DNA from: Ruminococcus sp. YRD2003
Lineage (GTDB): Bacteria; Bacillota; Clostridia; Oscillospirales; Ruminococcaceae
Direction: 5' to 3'
Length of the DNA stretch: 64,000 nt
Assembly: GCA_900109435.1 (NCBI GenBank)
Contig: FNZT01000005.1
Location: 186,544-250,543 of the forward strand
The position numbers and the translations under genes were made by a program. Positions 16,129 to 24,229 of the stretch are shown piece after piece (the first letter of the stretch is position 1; each line of letters begins with the position of its first letter). The notes beneath the pieces were generated by a model. It was given only the letters and a program-made list of their open reading frames with translations, did no database searches and was not told where the DNA came from.

Positions 16129-17559
16129 TTCTATCCTGAACGTGCTGCCTTTCCCGATTTCCGAGCTCACCGAGCAGCTGCCGTCATGCATCCCCACGGT
16201 CTGCTTGACAATAGCGAGCCCGACGCCCGAAACTCCCCTGCCGCCGCGCTGACGCTTTGTATAGTATCTGTCCCAGATGTGTTCAAGCTCGTCCGGCGCG
16301 ATACCGCTGCCGTGGTCGGATATCTCGATGACTGCCTTATCATTATCGGTCCTTAGTGAAATACCTATCCATCTGTCGTCGCCCGCGTGGCGGACAGCAT
16401 TGTCCAGCAGATTATAAACCGCTCTTTGCAGACGCGAGGCATTGCCTTTGACGCGGATATCATCCGCGATACTGCGTTCAAAGATGTAACCGTCCTTTGA
16501 ATACAGCTTCCCGAAGCTGTCGGCGACCGATGTCACGGTCTCACTCAGGTCAACGTCGTTCATCACAGCTTCGCGGTCGGACATCTGAAGCTCGGAATAC
16601 TCAAGTATCTCATTCACCAGAGCAGTGAGCCTGTCAGCCTCCTCAACGATAACGGCAACGTCCTCCGCACACTGCTTTTCATCTTCGCGTGAGATATCTC
16701 TTATCATTTCCGCGTATCCCTTTATCATTGTGAGCGGAGTACGCAGGTCGTGTGATACGTTTGCAAGGAGCTCATTCTGGAATTCCCTGTTCTTTTTCAG
16801 CTTTTCCGACGTGGCATCAAGGGTCCTGTTCAGCTCGTCGAGCTCTGCGCAGAAGCCCTCGCTGAAATCTGCGCCGTCATCGTTTTCTCCGAGTTTGTGA
16901 GCCTTTTCGTTGAGCTGTGAAACAGGCTTTGAGAAGCTCTCGGACATGAACAGAGCGAGCACAAAGGCTATGATCACCGACAGAAGCGTCACCCATATGA
17001 GCTGTATGCGTATGATGCGGGCGGCAGAGCCCACGGGATTGAGAGTAGTTCCGACGTACAGGACTGATTTTTTATCGCTCCCGTAAAAATCTATCATTCT
17101 TCCGCAGACATAAATATCTTCGCTTTTCAGTTCGGCAAAGCCGTCATCGGACGCGTTGACTGCCGCAAGAAATTCCGCGTAGTTTTCGGGCAGTTCTCTG
17201 TAGCGGAACCGCATACCCGTGTCATCTTCCTTGTCGGGAGCACCAATGGGTACATCTCGGAATTTATGTGCTTTTTTGTACTCGTCGGAGCTGTAAAGTA
17301 TATTCCCGTCACTGTCGGTAACGAAAACGAGTACGGAATTCTTTCGGGACAGATCGTCGATGTACGATGTTATATCGCTGCTCTGACTTTCTTCGCTTAT
17401 CTTCTCGGCTGCCTTCACTGTGTTTTTGATTATCATACTGTTGTAGAAACTTTGCAGGAAAACTGTCTGCAACAGCCACAGTACGGTGAATATGACAATA
17501 GTGAAGAACACGAAGCAGCCGAGCAGTTTTTTTCGGAACGAATGGGTTTTACGCTTCAA
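16099..17559 (-). CDS. Sensor histidine kinase (two-component system 2)
   Basis: A membrane kinase of 486 residues. TM1 is about residues 12-34, an outside sensor domain of about 140 residues follows (no named fold), and TM2 is about 180-203. A HAMP linker leads to HisKA with NVSHDLRTPLTMIKGYAEM (His near 270), then HATPase with NLLDNAVRHAGDD, ISDHGSGIAPDELEHIWDRY and GVSGVGLAIVKQ. The start is a TTG that overlaps the response regulator stop by 11 bp, with a GAGGGGTGGGA ribosome-binding site. The C-terminal residues QYRTKPI and the stop codon come from repeat copy A, so the original end was probably replaced by the insertion without loss of the ATPase domain. Confidence 0.92.
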   Translation of the reverse strand: MKRKTHSFRKKLLGCFVFFTIVIFTVLWLLQTVFLQSFYNSMIIKNTVKAAEKISEESQSSDITSYIDDLSRKNSVLVFVTDSDGNILYSSDEYKKAHKFRDVPIGAPDKEDDTGMRFRYRELPENYAEFLAAVNASDDGFAELKSEDIYVCGRMIDFYGSDKKSVLYVGTTLNPVGSAARIIRIQLIWVTLLSVIIAFVLALFMSESFSKPVSQLNEKAHKLGENDDGADFSEGFCAELDELNRTLDATSEKLKKNREFQNELLANVSHDLRTPLTMIKGYAEMIRDISREDEKQCAEDVAVIVEEADRLTALVNEILEYSELQMSDREAVMNDVDLSETVTSVADSFGKLYSKDGYIFERSIADDIRVKGNASRLQRAVYNLLDNAVRHAGDDRWIGISLRTDNDKAVIEISDHGSGIAPDELEHIWDRYYTKRQRGGRGVSGVGLAIVKQTVGMHDGSCSVSSEIGKGSTFRIELKQYRTKPI

Positions 17560-18223
17560 ATTTATATCCCACCCCTCGAACCGTTTTGATGCTGTCGCGG
17601 TATGCTCCCAGCTTGCTGCGGAGAAGCTTTATCTGCCAGTCTACAGTCCTGTCTACGCCGAAGCTGTCATACCCCCACACCTCGTTTAGTATTCTGTCAC
17701 GCGAAAGAACTATGCCCTTGTTTTTTACAAGCAGAAGCAGCAGCGCATACTCTTTAGCGGTCAGTTCGGTCCTTTCTCCGTCAACAGTGACTGTCAGACC
17801 GAGCGTGTCTATCTTTATCCCGCCGACAGCAAGCACTGCGCTGTCGGACTTCTGCTCAGCGCTCCCGCTGCGGTTGAGTATGACCTTTATGCGTGCCATA
17901 AGCTCCATAGGCGAGAAAGGCTTAGTGACATAGTCGTCGACCCCGACCTCAAATCCGAAGAGCTTGTCGAACTCCGTTCCTCTTGCCGAGAGCATTATCA
18001 CAGGGATATCCTTTGACTCCTTTATCTTTTTGCAGGCAGTGAAGCCGTCGGTATCGGGCATCATCACGTCCATGATCACGACATCAAAATCGTCGGTGCT
18101 GCACTTGTTTATGGCTTCTCTTCCGTCGGAAGCGGTAACGGTATCGTACCCCTCGCGCTGAGCGTAACGGCTTATGAGAGTGACGATATTCGGTTCGTCG
18201 TCAACTATAAGTATCTTTGGCAT
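17549..18223 (-). CDS. OmpR-family response regulator (two-component system 2)
   Basis: A 224-residue regulator. Receiver residues are present: DDEPN acidic cluster, phospho-acceptor in VVIMDVMMPDTDG near residue 51, Thr/Ser in VIMLSARG, and Lys in YVTKPFSP. The C-terminal winged helix has the OmpR signature (LTAKEYALLLLLVKNKG, then RTVRGVGYKFEA region near the end). GGAGGTGAATC precedes the ATG, with a TATAAT-like box further upstream. It is encoded first and overlaps its kinase. Similar VanR/VncR-like systems control envelope or transport genes. Here the only adjacent candidate target is the beta-helix lipoprotein gene upstream, which is transcribed in the same direction. Confidence 0.92.
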   Translation of the reverse strand: MPKILIVDDEPNIVTLISRYAQREGYDTVTASDGREAINKCSTDDFDVVIMDVMMPDTDGFTACKKIKESKDIPVIMLSARGTEFDKLFGFEVGVDDYVTKPFSPMELMARIKVILNRSGSAEQKSDSAVLAVGGIKIDTLGLTVTVDGERTELTAKEYALLLLLVKNKGIVLSRDRILNEVWGYDSFGVDRTVDWQIKLLRSKLGAYRDSIKTVRGVGYKFEA

Positions 18224-18261
18224 GATTCACCTCCGCAAAATTATTATAATTATTATACCTG

Positions 18262-18292
18262 AAAAGCGCCCTTTTGTAAAGAGCGCTTTTTT
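18262..18292. terminator. Terminator between lipoprotein and response regulator genes
   Basis: AAAAGCGC/GCGCTTTTTT stem with a loop CCTTTTGTAAAGA, directly downstream of the lipoprotein stop on the minus strand. T-runs are present on both strands. Confidence 0.75.
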
Positions 18293-18294
18293 CA

Positions 18295-19614
18295 TCAGAA
18301 TCTGCCGCCGCGTCCGCCGCCGAAGCCTCCTCCGAATCCGCCGCCGAAGCCTCCGCCCATCATGGAGGACTGCGGGATAGAGTCGACCTGCGAGCCGTTA
18401 ATGATTATCGTGCCGCCGTTATATGTCGCGGTGCCGTCATAGTCGAATGCCTCGGAGGGTCCCTGCTGAGGGTAGGAGATATCTATCGTGCCGCCCGAAA
18501 CGGTTATGTTTCCGTTGACGTCTATCGCGTCAACATCGCCGCCGCTCATTGTGATAGTCACACTGCCGCCGTTTATCTCTACAGCGGGAGTTCCTGCCGC
18601 CGAACTCTTATTCGAGCCGTTTATGCCGTCATCGCTCGCGGAGATGGTGATATCACCGTCATTGATAACTATGTAAGTCGCTTCAAGTCCCTCCGCAGCG
18701 GTGATATCGAATACTCCGCCGTCTATCTGAAGCACCGCACAAGCCTGTATGCCGTCGCTTGCTCCGCTGATAGTGAAAGTGCCGCCCGAGATAGTGACAG
18801 TTCCCTCAGCCTCGTCGTTTTCGCAGTGGAAGCCGTCCTTATTTGTTGAGATATTGAAGTCTCCGCCGCATACCGAGATAGTGTCGTTCGCCTCGAAAGC
18901 GTCCAGAGCAGACCTGACATCATATGTACCGCCTGTTATCTTCATATCGTCCTTGCAGGTTATGCCGTTGCCGTAATTTGACGTGATACTGAGAGTACCC
19001 GTACCGTTAAGCACGATATCATCCTTGGAGTAGATAACGGCGTCGGTATTGTTCTCGCCGTCAGATGTGAACTGTCCGCTGACCGTGAGCGTATTCTCGC
19101 TGTCGGTCGTGGTTATAAAGACCTTATCTGCCGAAAGAACGTATATGGCGGGAAAATCCTCGTTCTCGATATCAACACCGTCAAGTACGAGCTGCACTTT
19201 TGCTGTTTCGTCTGCGTCTATCCGTACAGTGCAGTTTTCAGCACTGCCGCTTATCGTATACACTCCTTCGGAACTGATATCAATGGTCTTGTTGTCAGCA
19301 ACGGTGATGCTCTTTGCCTTACTTGTATCTGCGGTCTGCTCAAGGTCACGCTTGGTAAACAGATCGCTGTCAGCCGTGTTTGAGAGCTGTCGTACCTCAT
19401 CGGAGTCTGTGTTCTCGGGTGCAGTAGTATCGGCAGCTGCTTCTTCGGTCGTTTCAGCTGCTTCTTCGGTCGTTTCAGCCGCTTCTGCAAAAGAGGTGCT
19501 TTCTTTTGCAGCTGATGAACTGCTCTCGGATACCGTGCTGCTGTTGCCGCAGCCTGTTATTGAAGCTGCAACTAAAGTCATAATGAATGCTGATGTAATA
19601 TATGTTTTTTTCAT
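18295..19614 (-). CDS. DUF4353-type beta-helix lipoprotein
   Basis: Predicted lipoprotein: a signal peptide with hydrophobic core AFIMTLVAASITGCG and lipobox Cys near residue 22, then a Ser/Thr/Glu linker with tandem TTEEAAE repeats. The body is a right-handed beta-helix-like chain of NGGxITI, SGGTxxI and DDGI repeats (for example ISGGTFTISGASDGIQA and INDGDITISASDDGINGS), matching the DUF4353 carbohydrate-binding-like proteins of clostridia. It is anchored outside the membrane. The last 25 residues are almost pure Gly/Phe (GGGFGGGFGGGFGGGRGGRF). Function is unproven; carbohydrate or wall binding is the usual guess. The gene lies upstream of the regulator-kinase pair 2 and ends in its own terminator. 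Confidence 0.83.
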   Translation of the reverse strand: MKKTYITSAFIMTLVAASITGCGNSSTVSESSSSAAKESTSFAEAAETTEEAAETTEEAAADTTAPENTDSDEVRQLSNTADSDLFTKRDLEQTADTSKAKSITVADNKTIDISSEGVYTISGSAENCTVRIDADETAKVQLVLDGVDIENEDFPAIYVLSADKVFITTTDSENTLTVSGQFTSDGENNTDAVIYSKDDIVLNGTGTLSITSNYGNGITCKDDMKITGGTYDVRSALDAFEANDTISVCGGDFNISTNKDGFHCENDEAEGTVTISGGTFTISGASDGIQACAVLQIDGGVFDITAAEGLEATYIVINDGDITISASDDGINGSNKSSAAGTPAVEINGGSVTITMSGGDVDAIDVNGNITVSGGTIDISYPQQGPSEAFDYDGTATYNGGTIIINGSQVDSIPQSSMMGGGFGGGFGGGFGGGRGGRF

Positions 19615-19799
19615 AATGATACTTCCTTTCGTCGGTAGAGTGTTTTTGTTTCCATGATCATATTATATCGCGGATATTTGAAGATACAATGAAACTAAAG
19701 TGGAATTATCATTCTGAAATGTGGAATTTTAGCTTGGAATTGTGTTCAACAGGTGAAAATCTTACCGCAAAAGCTCTCGGCTCTGCGCAATGTCACCTT

Positions 19800-19981
19800 T
19801 TTTAGGCAATACCGCACAAAGCTTGTGCTGGAGATGCGCCGACAGATTTTTCGTCAGATTGTATAGAAATTCCGCAGGCATACTGACGTATGTCAAGGGA
19901 TTTCTGTGCAAGATGACGGAAAATATGCAAGCATATCCAGTACAAAGCATTCAGGCGGGCTTTGTGCGGTGTTGCCTTTAT
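19800..19981. mobile_element. MITE-like element, full-length copy B
   Basis: About 180 bp bounded by inverted repeats TTTAGGCAATACCGCACAAAGC and GCTTTGTGCGGTGTTGCCTTTA. The interior contains further imperfect inverted repeats (a GACAGATTTTTCGTC block and a matching GATGACGG block) and no gene. It is the longest of five copies in this window, and the other copies look like internally deleted derivatives. A non-autonomous transposable element is the simplest reading; the transposase is not in the window. Confidence 0.75.
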
Positions 19982-19993
19982 GACGTCGGCGCA

Positions 19994-20350
19994 TTATCGT
20001 ATCGGGTCATCATTTTCTTCGGGATCTCTCTCATCCGCGGTATCCCGATCTGCCCTGTGCTTATGACGAATGACCGCAGCTGTTATGATCACAGCCGCAG
20101 AAACTGCCATAGTGATGAGGCAGGCGATATTACCCCAAAAAGCGCCTGCAAGTCCGCCGAGTATTATCGGAACAGCCGTGACAGCTGTTACAGCCGCAAT
20201 ATGTTTGGTCTGCCCCTTTTTATCCTTGCTTCTCAGCGAGGGCTGGACCGTAAGCGGCAGGAGCTTGTGATTCCCCGATGACAGGATAGCGGCGTACAGC
20301 ATAACTGCTGCTCCGAAAATAAGCATCAATATGGAAAATCCGTTGTCCAT
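19994..20350 (-). CDS. Small membrane protein, unknown function
   Basis: About 118 residues with three hydrophobic segments: FSILMLIFGAAVMLYAAIL at the N-terminus and two near residues 50-90 (VTAVPIILGGLAGAFWG and ACLITMAVSAAVIITAAVI), then a charged, acidic tail. ATG at 20350 is preceded by GAGGTG; the frame also opens at a GTG at 20362. I do not recognise a family. It lies between MITE copies B and C. Confidence 0.6.
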   Translation of the reverse strand: MDNGFSILMLIFGAAVMLYAAILSSGNHKLLPLTVQPSLRSKDKKGQTKHIAAVTAVTAVPIILGGLAGAFWGNIACLITMAVSAAVIITAAVIRHKHRADRDTADERDPEENDDPIR

Positions 20351-20374
20351 CGCACACCTCACTCTGTATCGGTA

Positions 20375-20427
20375 TTAAGGCAATACCGTACAAAGCCTTC
20401 AGGCGGGCTTTGTGCGGTGTTGCCTAA
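20375..20427. repeat. TTAA inverted-repeat element, copy C
   Basis: TTAAGGCAATACCGTACAAAGC and GCTTTGTGCGGTGTTGCCTAA arms flank about 10 bases. It is a short hairpin-only derivative of copy B, just upstream of the small membrane protein gene. Confidence 0.78.
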
Positions 20428-20507
20428 ATATCGGGAACTTGCCCCTGCCGCCCGATCATTCGACGCACAGCCGCGGATACGGGCGTATTCATCGTTTATT
20501 TCATATT

Positions 20508-21386
20508 TCATTTTTCACACATACCGCAGTTGCTGCACCCGTTGCAGGTGAGGCGCATACCGCAGGTATCACAGCGCTCCCTGAACGTCGGCTTGTATCT
20601 GTCCTCGTCGGGAATGGGATAGCCCATATCGTTGAAGAGGTCAAAATGTACGGGTTTGCCCTTGAAGCTCATGCCCGACTTATACGCCTGCTGACTTTGC
20701 AGAGCGTTGCCCTCTATCTTGTAGAGCCTGCCGTCCTTTACGAAGCGTCTTCCCGTTCCGCAGAAAACGAAGGTCACGTTGTTGTCCGCGCACTCCTGCC
20801 GCAGTGAGCGCACCCAGTCGAAGTGGCAGGGACGTGCTCCGTCGTAGTTCTCGCCGTCGCACAGGACCTGCTCTATCTGTTCCGTTTCAAGATACTTCCG
20901 CAAACTCACAGGTCCGATGAACGGAGCGCACATCACGCCCTTGTGCTTGAACGGAAGTTCCAGTAATATGGGGATACGCTCGTCGGCACGGCGCTGATTT
21001 TCGGCAGTAACGTTGAAGAAGATGTTGTTCCAGCCGTCACCCCAGTCTCTTGGCAGATGTTCGGCGACACGTTCGGGACGTTTGGTCAGAAGAAAGAATA
21101 TCACGTCGCTGCGTATACGCATAAGCTCCCACGCTTCATCGCGCCATTTGTCGGCTTCTTCAAGGAAGAAATCGGAGGTCATGCACACACGTATCATCTC
21201 GCCGCTTTTTATCTTGTAATTGCCCTGTCTGTCCTTTCGGACAGGATAGTTGAAGCCTGCTTTTGTACGGTATATGTGCGAACCGTCACAGTCGCGCATT
21301 TTATCCAGAAAATACATATAGCAATTGTCACAGCCTTCGCTCTTCTTTATGCAGCCGTGCCACGGATTCCATATATCGTGCATCAT
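20508..21386 (-). CDS. DUF5131 (phage Gp37/Gp68-like) family protein
   Basis: A 292-residue protein that starts IWNPWHGCIKKSEGCDNCYM. This Trp-rich and CxxxxxxCxxC N-terminus is typical of the DUF5131 family and resembles a radical-SAM-type cluster site. Conserved SDFFLEEADKWRDEAWELM and LLTKRPERVAEHLP segments follow. The C-terminus has an added cysteine cluster CDTCGMRLTCNGCSNCGMC that probably binds zinc or an Fe-S cluster. The family is common in phages and bacteria, and its reaction is not known. It is an orphan gene between two repeat copies. Confidence 0.82.
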   Translation of the reverse strand: MMHDIWNPWHGCIKKSEGCDNCYMYFLDKMRDCDGSHIYRTKAGFNYPVRKDRQGNYKIKSGEMIRVCMTSDFFLEEADKWRDEAWELMRIRSDVIFFLLTKRPERVAEHLPRDWGDGWNNIFFNVTAENQRRADERIPILLELPFKHKGVMCAPFIGPVSLRKYLETEQIEQVLCDGENYDGARPCHFDWVRSLRQECADNNVTFVFCGTGRRFVKDGRLYKIEGNALQSQQAYKSGMSFKGKPVHFDLFNDMGYPIPDEDRYKPTFRERCDTCGMRLTCNGCSNCGMCEK

Positions 21387-21605
21387 ACCACCTCAGCTTC
21401 AATGCTCCTATGATCAATGTGTCCTCAATGACCGCCTGACGCTTTGTGCGGTGCTGCCTTAATCATATCACATGAACAGAGAAAAGTCAATCGTACAGTA
21501 TAAACTCAGAGGCAGCCTGTGGGCTTGATGACATTGCTCTGCTTGCTGCTGTCATAGGCGAACACAAGGAAAATGTAACGAATGGATTTAGTGAGCGAAG
21601 GTGCT
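21387..21605. other. Gene-free stretch with a half copy of the TTAA element
   Basis: Only the right arm of the repeat family is present (GCTTTGTGCGGTGCTGCCTTAA at 21441-21462); I see no matching left arm. The rest shows fragments of open frame broken by stops in every frame and nothing I can identify. Confidence 0.6.
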
Positions 21606-21610
21606 TCCGA

Positions 21611-21639
21611 TTGACCTTTTGCGCGAGGTGTGTTATAAT
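21611..21639 (+). promoter_or_regulatory. Promoter of the LysR-type gene
   Basis: TTGACC (21611-21616), 17 bp, TATAAT (21634-21639). The predicted leader before the ATG at 21806 is about 160 nt, long for a regulator gene. Confidence 0.7.
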
Positions 21640-21805
21640 TGATGTCAGGATCATTTGCTTCAAAGGGCAAACAAAGTTCAAGAAAATACCACTATCTTTC
21701 CTGCACTTCGGCAACAAACAACCGACTTCAAAAAGCTGAATAATGCCGGTTTTAGCTGATGAGCAGACATTGATCCAAATATACCTATTCAAGGGAGGCG
21801 AACAG

Positions 21806-22693
21806 ATGGAACTGCGATTACTCGAATACTTTCTTACGGTAGTGCGTGAAGAGAACATTTCAAGAGCCGCTGAGGTACTTCATGTGACACAGCCGACACT
21901 CAGCCGTCAGATGAAAGAGCTTGAGGATGAGCTGCACACTACACTGTTCATAAGAGGCAAAAGGCTGACCTTGACCGATTCGGGTGTGATGCTCCGCAGA
22001 CGTGCCGAGGAGGTCGTATCGCTGATCAACAAGATAGACAGCGAGTTTCGTGAACAGGAGGAAGTCAGCGGAGTTATCTCCGTCGGCAGCGGCGGTCTGA
22101 AAGCGGCAGGTATCCTGCCTGAATTGATAGAGCATTTCCGTGAGCGTTATCCGCTTGTGAGCTTTGAGCTCATCACAGGCAACGCCGACAATATCAAAGA
22201 GCGCCTTGAACACGGCCTGCTTGACTTTGGCTTTTTGTTAGAGCCTGTTGATATAGAGAAGTTTGACTATCTTCGTCTTCCGTCAAAGGAAAAGTGGGGC
22301 GTTCTTCTGCCCGCCGATCATCGTCTTGCTGCCGAAAAGGCTGTAACACGAAAGCAGCTGAAAAACCTGCCTCTGATCGTCACGAGCCGTACTGCGCTGA
22401 AAAGCGAGATCGAAGAATGGCTGAAATTCCCCGTATCGGAGCTTGACATAGTCGCTACGCACAATCTCATCAACAACGCCGCACCGCTTACGGAACGCGG
22501 AGTAGCCTGCGTGCTGACGATAGAGGGAGCTGTGGATATGTTCGATCCTGCACGTTTTGCGTTCCGTCCGCTGAAACCCGAGCTTTCCATGACCTCGGTG
22601 CTTGCGTGGAAGAAACTGAGCCCGTATTCGGGGGCGGCGGGAAAATTCCTTGAATATATCGAAAGTATACATTCCGAGCATACCGAAGTATAA
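21806..22693 (+). CDS. LysR-family transcriptional regulator
   Basis: A 295-residue LTTR. The N-terminal winged HTH runs MELRLLEYFLTVVREENISR with AAEVLHVTQPTLSRQMKELE, and a periplasmic-binding-like effector domain follows from about residue 90. The ATG at 21806 has AAGGGAGGCG upstream; the longer open frame to 21743 lacks a ribosome-binding site. It is encoded immediately before, and in the same direction as, a redox operon with its own palindrome-containing promoter, so it is the probable regulator of that operon. The inducer is unknown; an electrophile, quinone or oxidant would fit the gene set. Confidence 0.92.
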   Translation: MELRLLEYFLTVVREENISRAAEVLHVTQPTLSRQMKELEDELHTTLFIRGKRLTLTDSGVMLRRRAEEVVSLINKIDSEFREQEEVSGVISVGSGGLKAAGILPELIEHFRERYPLVSFELITGNADNIKERLEHGLLDFGFLLEPVDIEKFDYLRLPSKEKWGVLLPADHRLAAEKAVTRKQLKNLPLIVTSRTALKSEIEEWLKFPVSELDIVATHNLINNAAPLTERGVACVLTIEGAVDMFDPARFAFRPLKPELSMTSVLAWKKLSPYSGAAGKFLEYIESIHSEHTEV

Positions 22694-22704
22694 AATATAA
22701 GCAT

Positions 22705-22758
22705 TTTACATATTTGGAAATATGTGTTATACTGAGTACAGGACATAGACCTGTACTC
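22705..22758 (+). promoter_or_regulatory. Promoter, spacer palindrome and leader hairpin of the redox operon
   Basis: TTTACA (22705-22710), 17 bp, TATACT (22728-22733). The spacer region contains ACATATTT-GG-AAATATGT (22708-22725), with perfect 8-bp arms placed exactly between the promoter boxes. Just downstream, TGAGTACAGG and CCTGTACTCA form a perfect 10-bp hairpin (22732-22758) followed by TTTCTTTT. The first is an operator candidate; the second is either another operator or an attenuator. Confidence 0.7.
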
Positions 22759-22782
22759 ATTTCTTTTAGCGGAGGTGATGCT

Positions 22783-23028
22783 ATGAAAGTGACGATCTCC
22801 GGAATATCCGACAAGGAACTTGCTGAATTGCTGAAAAACTCAGGAATGGATGAAGCTGAGACAAGGGAACTCATCGTACGCTTCAAGAACAACAGCTGCT
22901 ATGCGGAAAAGATGCGTATCCTGCGAAAAATAAGGACGGCTCTGCTTGATTCGATACATGAGAAACAAGCTGTGCTTGACAAGCTCGATAACCTGATATG
23001 GTGTACAGAACATGGAGGTGGACTATGA
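22783..23028 (+). CDS. Small helical protein, first gene of the redox operon
   Basis: An 81-residue protein with no membrane segment or signal, and two cysteines (NNSCYAEKM, and LIWCTEHGG near the end). The centre is predicted helical with an Arg/Lys-rich stretch (RILRKIRTALLDSIHEKQAVLDKLDNL, read in parts), similar in feel to coiled-coil adaptor or regulator tails. GGAGGTGATGCT precedes the ATG. Its stop overlaps the start of the next gene (ATGA), so it is translationally coupled to the flavodoxin lipoprotein. I do not recognise a family. Confidence 0.6.
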   Translation: MKVTISGISDKELAELLKNSGMDEAETRELIVRFKNNSCYAEKMRILRKIRTALLDSIHEKQAVLDKLDNLIWCTEHGGGL

Positions 23029-24212
23029 AAAAAATATGCCTATTGCTGATGAGTATCGCTGTTATGGGCTTTACATCCTGCGGAGCTGTTGCAGAAAACA
23101 GTACGGCTTCCGCAGAGGTAACTGCCGTTTCGCTTTCCGCACCGAATCAGGCGGCTGCTTCTGCGTCGGAAAATACCGAAGCTGCTCCTTCACGATACAC
23201 ATATACCGCAGAGGATATTTGCAATTTACAGGACTTTCTGCTCGGGAAGCCAACCGAAGAGGTCCTGACGGGAAAGCCTTATGATCTGGACCGCGACGGC
23301 CGCTGGGACACTTTTGATCTGTGCCTGATGAGAAGTGAAGTGATCAGAAATACGGATCCCGCCCCCGATAACGACACGCTCGTTGTCTGCTTCTCACGCA
23401 CGGGAAACACCGAAAAGATCGCAGACTACCTGATCGAACTCACCAATGCCGACAGCTATTTTATTGAAGCGGCTGTTCCGTATACAGATGCGGATATCAA
23501 ATATCAGGACAACAACTGCCGAGCCAATAAGGAGCAGAATGACAAGACGGTTCGTCCCGAGATAGCAGATCCGCTCAATTCTATCGACAGCTACGATACT
23601 GTCTTTCTCGGCTATCCGATATGGTGGGGCGAAGAGCCGCGCATTATTGATACATTCCTTGAAAGCTACGATTTCTCGGACAAGACCGTTATCCCGTTCT
23701 GCACATCAGGAAGCAGCGGTATCGGTACAAGTGAGAAGAACATATCTGAACTTGTAACTATCGGGAACCAGCTTGAAGGCAGACGTTTCCCCGCAGGTGC
23801 AGGCAAGGATGATGTGAAAGCGTGGTATGATACGCTTCCGCTAAACAAAGGAAATGAGGATATGAAACTGAAAATATCTGTCAACGACACCGACCTTACC
23901 GCAACACTTGCCGACAGCACCGCTGCAAAGGAGCTCGCGGAAAAGCTGAAAGCTGAACCTGTGACTGTAACTCTGAATGAATACGGCGGATTTGAAAAGG
24001 TGGGCAAGCTGCCGTGGCCGCTCACGAGAACAGACGAGAGCATCGTGACCGAAGCGGGCGATATCATGCTCTATCAGGGTGATCAGATGACGATCTTCTA
24101 TAACTCAAATTCATGGAGCTATACAAAGCTCGGACATATCGACAATATCACAGCCGAGGAACTTGCAGAGCTGTTCGGCGAGGGAAATATCACCGTAACG
24201 CTATCATATTAA
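23025..24212 (+). CDS. Lipoprotein with dockerin-like, flavodoxin and cyclophilin-like domains
   Basis: 395 residues. The signal peptide and lipobox (VMGFTSCG, Cys near 19) predict an anchored extracytoplasmic protein. After a Ser/Ala linker, residues about 65-115 look like a dockerin: a helix AEDICNLQDFLLG, then the calcium-loop-like YDLDRDGRWDTFDLCLMRSEV. Next is a flavodoxin fold (VVCFSRTGNTEKIADYL, an FMN phosphate loop, then LGYPIWWGEEPRI). From about residue 285 comes a cyclophilin-like beta-barrel domain (MKLKISVNDTDLTATL, then GDIMLYQGDQMTIFYNSNSW). Flavodoxin plus cyclophilin-like fusions are known in Firmicutes; the dockerin-like insert and lipid anchor are the unusual parts. An extracytoplasmic flavin electron carrier is inferred. 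Confidence 0.85.
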   Translation: MKKICLLLMSIAVMGFTSCGAVAENSTASAEVTAVSLSAPNQAAASASENTEAAPSRYTYTAEDICNLQDFLLGKPTEEVLTGKPYDLDRDGRWDTFDLCLMRSEVIRNTDPAPDNDTLVVCFSRTGNTEKIADYLIELTNADSYFIEAAVPYTDADIKYQDNNCRANKEQNDKTVRPEIADPLNSIDSYDTVFLGYPIWWGEEPRIIDTFLESYDFSDKTVIPFCTSGSSGIGTSEKNISELVTIGNQLEGRRFPAGAGKDDVKAWYDTLPLNKGNEDMKLKISVNDTDLTATLADSTAAKELAEKLKAEPVTVTLNEYGGFEKVGKLPWPLTRTDESIVTEAGDIMLYQGDQMTIFYNSNSWSYTKLGHIDNITAEELAELFGEGNITVTLSY

Positions 24213-24229
24213 AAACGGAGGTATCTGAG

